DNA of 64,000 nucleotides. It comes from Cellulophaga sp. 20_2_10. GTDB taxonomy: Bacteria > Bacteroidota > Bacteroidia > Flavobacteriales > Flavobacteriaceae. Made by a program: the position numbers and the translations under genes. This document shows positions 57,909 to 64,000 of this stretch, one piece after another; positions within the stretch are counted from its first letter, which is position 1; every line of letters begins with the position of its first letter. The stretch spans positions 1 through 64,000 of the forward strand of contig NZ_JAMCOJ010000004.1 of NCBI RefSeq assembly GCF_023476645.1, read 5' to 3'. The notes beneath the pieces are model-generated. The model ran no database searches. It saw only the letters and a list, made by a program, of their open reading frames with translations, and was not told the origin of the DNA.

Positions 57909-58454
57909 ATGAAAAATTTTAGCATAGGTGATAAAGTAGAAGTTTTAGATGATACTCTTTTGGGGGTTGTAACCGCTATTGTTGGTGATACTATTACGAT
58001 GGAGACAGATATGGGTTTTTCTATATCTTATGCTTCTAAAGAATTAATTAAGGTACCTAGCAACGATACAATTAGAGTGTCTAACTACGAGGTTGCTAAA
58101 ATTAAGGAAGAAAAAGAACAACCAAAACGTAAAAATAGGCCGGTGGTTAAGGTAAAAGAAAGAAATTTACCTAAAATGGAGGTTGATTTACATATCAATC
58201 AACTCGTAAAATCTAGCAGAGGAATGGAAAACTTTGATATGCTTAGTTTGCAATTAGAAACAGCCAAACGCCAACTAAATTTTGCTATACAGAAAAGAAT
58301 ACAGAAAGTTGTTTTTATACACGGAGTAGGTGAAGGTGTGCTAAAAGAAGAGCTGCAATATTTATTTAATAAATATGACAACTTAAAATTTTATGATGCA
58401 GATTATCAAAAATACGGACTAGGTGCTACAGAGGTTTATATTTACCAGAGTTAA
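57909..58454 (+). CDS. Smr-domain protein with N-terminal DUF2027-like domain
   Basis: A 181-residue soluble protein. Residues 1-70 form a small beta domain (SIGDKVEVLDDTLLGVVTAI then VGDTITMETDMGF) like the N-terminus of DUF2027 proteins. A basic linker (KEEKEQPKRKNRPVVKVKER) leads to an Smr domain at about residues 95-181 with the nuclease-like motifs VDLHINQLV (DLH) and VVFIHGVGEGVLKEEL (HGxGxG). It ends LGATEVYIYQS. Smr domains cut or bind branched DNA or stalled-ribosome mRNA; which applies here is not known. Confidence 0.9.
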   Translation: MKNFSIGDKVEVLDDTLLGVVTAIVGDTITMETDMGFSISYASKELIKVPSNDTIRVSNYEVAKIKEEKEQPKRKNRPVVKVKERNLPKMEVDLHINQLVKSSRGMENFDMLSLQLETAKRQLNFAIQKRIQKVVFIHGVGEGVLKEELQYLFNKYDNLKFYDADYQKYGLGATEVYIYQS

Positions 58455-58459
58455 ACATC

Positions 58460-58969
58460 TTATTGAGAAATAGTAGTTGTTATAACTGCAAAATCTTCAA
58501 TATTTAAATCTGTAATACGGGTATCATCATTATTAAGTAAGGTAATATTACTAAGTTTTATGGTGTGTACAAAAGTGCCTTCTGTTTCGCCAGCAACTGT
58601 AGAAATTGTAACTATTCCTTCAGCAGCTTCAATCTCTTCTAAAACTGTAGGTGTTGCAGGTGGCGGAGAATCACAAAAATAACTACTTGTTACAGTTCCA
58701 GAAAAGGTGCGGTAAGTAAGTTTAGATCCGGAATCAGAGATAGCACTTGTTATTTCTTCAGTAGAAACTTCATTCTTTAAAATACCATCTTGTAAGTTTA
58801 GAATTAGGGCTTCATTGTCATTAATTTTAAAAAACAATTCTGTATCTACCGTAAGTGTACCACAGTTTTGAGCTGTTACAGTGCTAAAATCTAAAGTTTC
58901 AATTTGCAAGTCACCATCACTACATGATAGTAAGGTGAAAAGTGCGCTAAAAAGGAAAAATTTCTTCAT
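58460..58969 (-). CDS. Hypothetical lipoprotein
   Basis: A 169-residue protein with a lipoprotein signal (FFLFSALFTLLSCSDGDLQI, acylated Cys at about 16) and a mature part of alternating beta strands (TVTAQNCGTLTVDTELFFKI, YRTFSGTVTSSYFCDSPPPA, IVTISTVAGETEGTFVHTIK). It has two extra cysteines that could form a disulfide. I do not recognise a specific domain. The TACATTTG at 58974-58981 may be its -7 box. It is convergent with the Smr gene (5 bp between stops). Confidence 0.75.
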   Translation of the reverse strand: MKKFFLFSALFTLLSCSDGDLQIETLDFSTVTAQNCGTLTVDTELFFKINDNEALILNLQDGILKNEVSTEEITSAISDSGSKLTYRTFSGTVTSSYFCDSPPPATPTVLEEIEAAEGIVTISTVAGETEGTFVHTIKLSNITLLNNDDTRITDLNIEDFAVITTTISQ

Positions 58970-59081
58970 ACTCCAAATGTAAAAGTTTTTCTTTTGATTA
59001 GATATAGATTTTAACGTTTTTTAGATTTATTTAATTTTAAATCCCCTATTTTTGGGGGATTATAATTTTTGATAAATTCTG

Positions 59082-60230
59082 ATGCAAAAAGTTTATTTAG
59101 ATAGCGCAGCTACAACACAGGTAAGAGAAGAAGTTATTGCAAAAATGCAAGACGCTTTAGGAGAATGTTACGGGAACCCGTCTTCTACGCACAGTTTTGG
59201 TAGAACAGCTAAAACAGCAATAGAAAAGACACGTAAAACAATTGCTAAATACTTAAATGCTCATCCGTCCGAAATTATTTTTACTTCTGGTGGTACAGAA
59301 GCAGATAATATGGTGTTACGTGGTGCTGTTAGAGATTTGGATGTACATACAATTATAACATCAAAAATAGAACACCATGCAGTTTTACATACCGTTGAGG
59401 AATTAGAAAAAGAATATGGAGTTGCATTGCATTATGTAAATTTAGATGCCAACGGTAACCCAGATTTGGAACATTTAAAAGTATTATTAGCGCAAGACGA
59501 TACTAAAAAAATAGTGAGTCTTATGCATGTTAATAATGAAATAGGAAACAAGCTAGATATAGATGCTGTTTGTGCATTGTGTAAAGCGTATGGCGCTCTT
59601 TTTCATTCGGATACTGTACAATCTGTTGGTCATTATGAATGGGATGTACAAAAAACACCAATAGACTTTTTAACTGCAGCGGCACATAAATTTCACGGAC
59701 CAAAAGGTATTGGTTTCGCTTTTATTAAAAGAGATAAAATTATTAAGCCACTTATTTTTGGAGGTTCTCAAGAGCGTGGATTTAGAGCAGGGACAGAGCC
59801 ATACCACAATATTGTTGGCTTAGAAGAGGCTTTTGTTATGTCTTATGAAAACTTGGCTAAAGAAAAAGCGTATGTTACTGAGTTAAAACAATATTTTATT
59901 GATAAAATAAAAGCAGAAATTCCGGGTGTAAAATTTAACGGTCTATCTGGGGATATAGATAAGAGTACATATACATTGGTAAATGTTAATTTACCTGTAG
60001 ACGAGAAAAAAGCTTTAATGCTTTTATTTCATTTAGACTTAAAAGGTATTGCATGCTCTAAGGGTAGTGCTTGCCAATCTGGTAGTAGTATGGGGTCTCA
60101 CGTATTAACAGAAGTATTATCAGCAGAGGATTTGCAAAAACCATCTATGCGCTTTTCTTTCTCTAAGTTTAATACAAAACAAGAGTTAGATTATACAATA
60201 CAAGTAGTAAAAGAGTTTATAGAGAGTTAA
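59082..60230 (+). CDS. Cysteine desulfurase (NifS/IscS-type)
   Basis: PLP enzyme that takes sulfur from cysteine for Fe-S clusters or thiolation. The 382-residue protein has GNPSSTHSFGRTAKTAIEKT near the N-terminus, FTSGGTEADNMVLRGAV, IEHHAVLHTVEELEKEYGVA, the PLP-binding lysine in TAAAHKFHGPKGIGF and the catalytic Cys loop GIACSKGSACQSGSSMGSHV near residue 327. The loop is close to IscS type. No scaffold gene (iscU) is adjacent, so it is more likely a stand-alone house-keeping desulfurase. Its stop overlaps that of the convergent exported-protein gene by 4 bp. Confidence 0.94.
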   Translation: MQKVYLDSAATTQVREEVIAKMQDALGECYGNPSSTHSFGRTAKTAIEKTRKTIAKYLNAHPSEIIFTSGGTEADNMVLRGAVRDLDVHTIITSKIEHHAVLHTVEELEKEYGVALHYVNLDANGNPDLEHLKVLLAQDDTKKIVSLMHVNNEIGNKLDIDAVCALCKAYGALFHSDTVQSVGHYEWDVQKTPIDFLTAAAHKFHGPKGIGFAFIKRDKIIKPLIFGGSQERGFRAGTEPYHNIVGLEEAFVMSYENLAKEKAYVTELKQYFIDKIKAEIPGVKFNGLSGDIDKSTYTLVNVNLPVDEKKALMLLFHLDLKGIACSKGSACQSGSSMGSHVLTEVLSAEDLQKPSMRFSFSKFNTKQELDYTIQVVKEFIES

Positions 60231-60880
60231 TCTTTTTTACTCTTTTTAATTCTTTCTTTATCATAAGGAAATTTACGAGCAGCTTTCTTCATCATACCAT
60301 CTATTAAGTCTATGGTGTTTTTGCCAGTCTTCTTGTTAATTTCCTTTTCGTATTTCCAAAGTAATTTTCCTGTGTTGCCATCGCTAACTTTTATACCTAT
60401 ACGACCGTAATTTGCATTGCCATCAAAATAGTCAAAAAAGTTAAAGTCTGTAGAGACACCATCAGACAATAAAACATTTAAATCTATATTACCACTAATA
60501 ATACCATCTACATTTAATATTTTAGATAGTTCTTTTGTAGTGTGTATATCTATATTTTTAAACGTTATGTTATGTTTTGCTAATAAAGCATTTGTATTTT
60601 TTACGTTTTGAAATTCTACTGCGTATTTCTTTTTTTTCTTACCTCTTAAAAAATAAGACTCTAAAGCATTTTGTACGGCGTAACCTTCTTTCTGCTCTAA
60701 TTCTGTAAGTTCTTCATCTGTAATAGTATCTTTTAGCTCCAAATTAGCTAAAAACGGTATAACGGCTAGTACTTTGTGATCTTTACTAATGGCATCAAAA
60801 TGCTGGTTTTCATAAATGTTTTTCTGTGCTTGTATAGAACAAAAAGATAATAGTAGTAGTAAGGGTAATATTTTTTTCAT
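60227..60880 (-). CDS. Exported protein of unknown function, LpoB/CsgG-like fold suspected
   Basis: A 217-residue protein with signal peptide (MKKILPLLLLLSFCSIQAQ). The mature part has VLAVIPFLANLELKDTI, then LSKILNVDGIISGNIDL and IGIKVSDGNTGKLLWKYEKE. This order (beta strand ending in a short loop, LxVDG(I/V)(I/V)xG, D-x-x-T-G-x-L-(L/I)W) resembles periplasmic proteins of the LpoB/CsgG/DUF799 fold that bind other envelope components. A Lys-rich loop (FLRGKKKKKYAV) interrupts it. The name is only a structural guess. It follows the TonB-dependent receptor by 9 bp. Confidence 0.65.
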   Translation of the reverse strand: MKKILPLLLLLSFCSIQAQKNIYENQHFDAISKDHKVLAVIPFLANLELKDTITDEELTELEQKEGYAVQNALESYFLRGKKKKKYAVEFQNVKNTNALLAKHNITFKNIDIHTTKELSKILNVDGIISGNIDLNVLLSDGVSTDFNFFDYFDGNANYGRIGIKVSDGNTGKLLWKYEKEINKKTGKNTIDLIDGMMKKAARKFPYDKERIKKSKKD

Positions 60881-60889
60881 TTTTAGTAT

Positions 60890-63352
60890 CTAAAATTGCA
60901 TTCCTATTTTTAAATTTAAAACTCTACCTGTCATGTAATTAGGAATTGCATATTGCTGTTTGCTATCTGCGTCTCTAACCCAAGTGTTGGTAATTGCATT
61001 TTTTGTATTAAAAAGATTAAAAATTTCTGCTCCTACAGTGAAATTTTTAAACCTTTGCAACCAACCTTTTTTTTCTTCCGAGTTTCTGTCTGCAAAAATA
61101 TATGAAATTCCTAAATCTGCACGCTTATAATCTTTTAATCTATTGTTATATTTATACGGATCGGCATAATTTGGTGATCCACCGGGTAATCCAGTGTTGT
61201 AAACTAGGTTTAAATACATTTTTAGATTAGGGTATGCAGGTATATAATCCTGAAATAAGATTCCTAATTTAAAACGTTGGTCTGTGGGTCTTGGGATATA
61301 ACCTTTGTTATCTTGATTTTCTTCGGTCTTTAAAAAACCAATACTGACCCAAGATTCTGTTCCTGGTACAAAAGCTCCGTTTAGTCTCGTTTCTAGGCCA
61401 TATACATACGCAGTACTATTGTTGTTTGTTAAATAGCGAATACGCACATCTTCTAGGGTGTAGGCGTTAACATTGCTAATACTCTTAAAATAAGTTTCTG
61501 TTTTTAAAGAAAATGGTCTTTTCCAAAGTAAAAAGCTATAATCATTACCCAATACATAATGTATTGCTTTTTGTGCTTTAATATTAGTTTGCACAATTCC
61601 GTTTGCGTCTCTTAATTCTCTATAGAACGGGGCTTGCTGGTAAATTCCTATAGATGCTTTAAAAAGCATATCTTTTTCCCAGTTAGGTTTTAATGCTAAC
61701 TGTGCTCTTGGACTTACTATTACATTAGAATTGTTGTTTGGGGCCGAGTTTACATTCCAATATTGAAAACGTATTCCTAAATTATAGTACAGAGCATTGG
61801 TTTTTAAATTAGTCTGCTTACTAAACTGTACATAGGAGTTTAACCTGTTAATGGTAACATCATTTTTAGCAAACAAACTAGAGTAAGCCACTAAAGGAGA
61901 AGTGTTAGGTATGTAAGGTTGGTTATTTTGAAATTCTTTTAAGGGAGGTCTTATAAAGTATCCGGCGGAATCTATAAATTCAGATTCTCTTAGTTGGTCA
62001 CGAATGTTTTCAAACTTATAACCAATTCCCCATTCTAAAGTTGTTTTATTTTTAGTGTATTTTCCTTTGTGTTGAATGTTAAATAATAGTGCGTCTAAAT
62101 CGTTTCTAGTGCGTTTAAATTGTGATCCAAGTATTTTGGGTGTAGTTGCGTCACCAAAAGAATCGCTACTTAAATCACTATTAACGCCACCAATAGCATA
62201 TTGTGCATAAACATCAGAGTATTCTTCTTCTGTAGTGTGATACAGTGATGAGATTAACTTTAAGTTTAAATTTTTATTCGTAAAATATTCTGCTTTTAGC
62301 GCGCCCAGAACTGTACTAAATTTATTTTTTTCTTGTCCGTTATAGTATACGGTAAGTGATTTAGGATTGTTTAGAGTGCCAAAATTTGTTTGCCTGGTTT
62401 GTGGCTCATTTGTGTAATTGTTTAGGGAGGCACTACCTAAAAAGTTTAGATAAAACTTGTCAGAAAATTTATATGTAGTATATGTTTGAAGGTCCGTAAA
62501 TGTAGGTTTGTAATTTGCAGTGGTTTGTTTGCTGTTTAAAAATAAGTTGTTATCTCTGTATCTAAGACCAGAAATAGTGGTTAATTTTTTATTTTTTGAT
62601 GTCGTTTCTAGCGCTAAATCGGCTCCTAAAAAACTAAGGTTTACTGTACCATTAAAACTAATGGGTTTTTTATAAGTGATATCTAAAACAGACGAAAGTT
62701 TATCTCCGTATTTTGCTTGAAAACCTCCAGCGGAAAAGTTTATTTCTTGTGTAAGATTGGTGTTAATAAAGCTTAGCCCTTCTTGTTGTCCAGATCTAAT
62801 TAAAAAAGGTCTGTATACCTCAATTTCATTAACATATACAAGGTTCTCGTCATAATTTCCACCGCGAACTGCATATTGTGTGCTAAGTTCATTGTTAGCT
62901 GTTACACTGGGGAGCAATTTTAAAATGTTTTCTACACCTGCATTTGCACCTGGGATTTTACGAGCAACGCTCGGTGAAATTGTAGTTATGTTCGGTGTTT
63001 TTCTTTGCCCGTTGGCAGTAATAACTACCTCGGTTATCTGCTCTATTTTAGTTTGTAAAACAGGGTATAGCTCGTAAAATTCTGCATTGTCAAGAATTAT
63101 ATTTTTAATGACTACGTTTTTGTAGCCTATATAAGAAAATGTAACTGTGATCTCTTTATTAGCAGGAACTTCTAAAACAAAAAAGCCGTTGCTATTGCTA
63201 ACGGCTCCTGTAGTTTCTGTTTTTATACTTACGTTTTCTAGGGGGTTATTATTTTCTAAAAATACAACACCGCTAATTGTAGCTGTTTGTCCTAATAATA
63301 AATTAAAAGAACTTAAAAGTGTAATTATCAAGAAGTGTACAGTACATCTCAA
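60890..63352 (-). CDS. TonB-dependent outer-membrane receptor with carboxypeptidase-like N-terminal domain
   Basis: An 820-residue outer-membrane protein. After the signal peptide (HFLIITLLSSFNLLLGQ), residues about 22-105 form the CarboxypepD_reg-like beta domain (ISGVVFLENNNPLENVSIKT, ITVTFSYIGYKNVVIKNI). The plug follows (VVITANGQRKTPNITTIS, GVENILKLLPSVTANNELST, YAVRGGNYDENLVYVNEIEV), then a 22-strand barrel ending TGRVLNLKIGMQF. It starts 6 bp after the M23 peptidase gene and is followed by an exported-protein gene. Ligand not identifiable; not a SusC, since the barrel is shorter and no SusD gene is present. Confidence 0.92.
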   Translation of the reverse strand: MRCTVHFLIITLLSSFNLLLGQTATISGVVFLENNNPLENVSIKTETTGAVSNSNGFFVLEVPANKEITVTFSYIGYKNVVIKNIILDNAEFYELYPVLQTKIEQITEVVITANGQRKTPNITTISPSVARKIPGANAGVENILKLLPSVTANNELSTQYAVRGGNYDENLVYVNEIEVYRPFLIRSGQQEGLSFINTNLTQEINFSAGGFQAKYGDKLSSVLDITYKKPISFNGTVNLSFLGADLALETTSKNKKLTTISGLRYRDNNLFLNSKQTTANYKPTFTDLQTYTTYKFSDKFYLNFLGSASLNNYTNEPQTRQTNFGTLNNPKSLTVYYNGQEKNKFSTVLGALKAEYFTNKNLNLKLISSLYHTTEEEYSDVYAQYAIGGVNSDLSSDSFGDATTPKILGSQFKRTRNDLDALLFNIQHKGKYTKNKTTLEWGIGYKFENIRDQLRESEFIDSAGYFIRPPLKEFQNNQPYIPNTSPLVAYSSLFAKNDVTINRLNSYVQFSKQTNLKTNALYYNLGIRFQYWNVNSAPNNNSNVIVSPRAQLALKPNWEKDMLFKASIGIYQQAPFYRELRDANGIVQTNIKAQKAIHYVLGNDYSFLLWKRPFSLKTETYFKSISNVNAYTLEDVRIRYLTNNNSTAYVYGLETRLNGAFVPGTESWVSIGFLKTEENQDNKGYIPRPTDQRFKLGILFQDYIPAYPNLKMYLNLVYNTGLPGGSPNYADPYKYNNRLKDYKRADLGISYIFADRNSEEKKGWLQRFKNFTVGAEIFNLFNTKNAITNTWVRDADSKQQYAIPNYMTGRVLNLKIGMQF

Positions 63353-63358
63353 AATTAT

Positions 63359-64000
63359 TTATTTTCTAAAGAAAGTAGATTCATACGTAGTAGAATTTCC
63401 AACATTATCTGTAACTACTACTTTTAAATTACATTCTTTTTTATTTAGAATTTTATCATCAAAGTCATACGTAATTGTATTGGTTTTATACTCGTAACTC
63501 ATTAGAATCCATTCCCCATTTAAATAAGCGTTGTACGTATCTATTCCGCTTAAATCATCAACAATTTTTAGGCTTAAATACTTGTAATTGTTTAGCCATT
63601 GCTTGTCTTTAAAGTTTTTAGGGGTAATTACTGGTGCCACAGTATCTTTTGCTAAGGTGTATGTTCCAAGGTTTTTTGTTCTAGTTGTAAACGTATTTCC
63701 TCTTTTATATGTAGTGGCGTGTATAGGTTGTAATTTGCTGTTAAATCTAGCTATAAACAATTGTTTTTTTTCTGCGGCTGAATATTTAGCGGCATCAAAG
63801 GTTATAGTGAAATTACGATGTGCAGGAACTTGGTTGTTGTGTATTTTTACTGTGTCTGCACCTTTTTCTATATCAATATAGAAATCTTTATAAAATGTAT
63901 TTGCAGGGAAATATACTTTTGCACCACCTAAATTGTAATTGTTTGGTTTTTTAGCAATAAGGTAATTGTCTGTAATAGTTACTTTTTTAGTAGACTTTAG
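63359..64000 (-). CDS. C-terminal part of an exported M23-family peptidase-like protein, 5' end outside window
   Basis: The frame is open to the right edge; only the last 213 residues are visible (starting LKSTKKVTITDNYLIAKKPN). They contain a beta-rich C-terminal region: VYFPANTFYKDFYIDIEKGA, DTVAPVITPKNFKDKQWLNN, LKIVDDLSGIDTYNAYLNGE, ILNKKECNLKVVVTDNVGNS. This tail is the one typical of Bacteroidota M23 metallopeptidases (the metal site would lie upstream, outside the window). The stop is 6 bp before the receptor start, so both are co-transcribed. Confidence 0.7.
   Translation of the reverse strand, partial: LKSTKKVTITDNYLIAKKPNNYNLGGAKVYFPANTFYKDFYIDIEKGADTVKIHNNQVPAHRNFTITFDAAKYSAAEKKQLFIARFNSKLQPIHATTYKRGNTFTTRTKNLGTYTLAKDTVAPVITPKNFKDKQWLNNYKYLSLKIVDDLSGIDTYNAYLNGEWILMSYEYKTNTITYDFDDKILNKKECNLKVVVTDNVGNSTTYESTFFRK

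Noticed and set aside
60890-63352. SusC-type polysaccharide importer
   Set aside because: The receptor is 820 residues, shorter than SusC proteins, and there is no SusD-like gene next to it.

Overview
The window is chromosomal DNA of a member of the Flavobacteriaceae (Bacteroidota); I cannot name the genus. The evidence is the very low GC content, AT-rich leaders without Shine-Dalgarno runs, repeated TAnnTTTG promoter boxes, and lineage-typical families (DUF5606, CCC-motif membrane proteins, a large SecA, a carboxypeptidase-regulatory TonB-dependent receptor, a RecQ without zinc cysteines). It reads as a stable core-genome segment. I saw no tRNA, rRNA, CRISPR array, insertion sequence or prophage.

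Region 1 (1-13.5 kb, minus strand) is one giant open reading frame. It encodes a secreted protein of at least 4,329 residues whose C-terminus lies beyond the window. About 1,580 residues of beta-sandwich-like sequence follow a signal peptide. After that come thousands of residues of aspartate-rich, calcium-binding thrombospondin-type-3-like repeats, including six copies of an exact 798-bp (266-residue) higher-order unit. A decayed fragment of a CCA-adding-enzyme gene lies between this gene and the intact cca gene.

Region 2 (13.6-20.6 kb) couples cca and a threonylcarbamoyl-AMP synthase gene to a block of surface-glycan glycosyltransferases, including a GT4-GT2 fusion and a GT-D enzyme. Region 3 (20.7-35.9 kb) is housekeeping and accessory metabolism: dapD, ruvX, def, a PAS histidine kinase with a stand-alone receiver, a GH20 hexosaminidase with a GDSL hydrolase, a DEAD-box helicase, mazG, a MATE exporter, a PAP2 phosphatase, a GT2 enzyme and meaB.

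Region 4 (36.1-42.1 kb) is the most unusual accessory part. A translationally coupled ECF sigma / membrane protein / exported DUF4097-like protein operon is followed by msrA and an M23 peptidase. Then come four tandem paralogues of an about 80-residue secreted peptide. Two of them share an about 155-bp conserved upstream region that looks regulatory. A 39-residue membrane micro-ORF closes the array.

Region 5 (42.1-64 kb) holds envelope and genome-maintenance genes: secA, a PduO cobalamin adenosyltransferase, a shrunken methyltransferase-like gene, an ABC-F ATPase, DUF4105, pssA, lptB, tatC, kdsD, recQ, a CCC-motif/DUF2752 cluster, an Smr protein, a cysteine desulfurase, and an operon of an M23 peptidase, a TonB-dependent receptor and an exported protein running off the right edge. 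MeaB and the PduO enzyme together suggest an adenosylcobalamin-dependent methylmalonyl-CoA mutase elsewhere in the genome.
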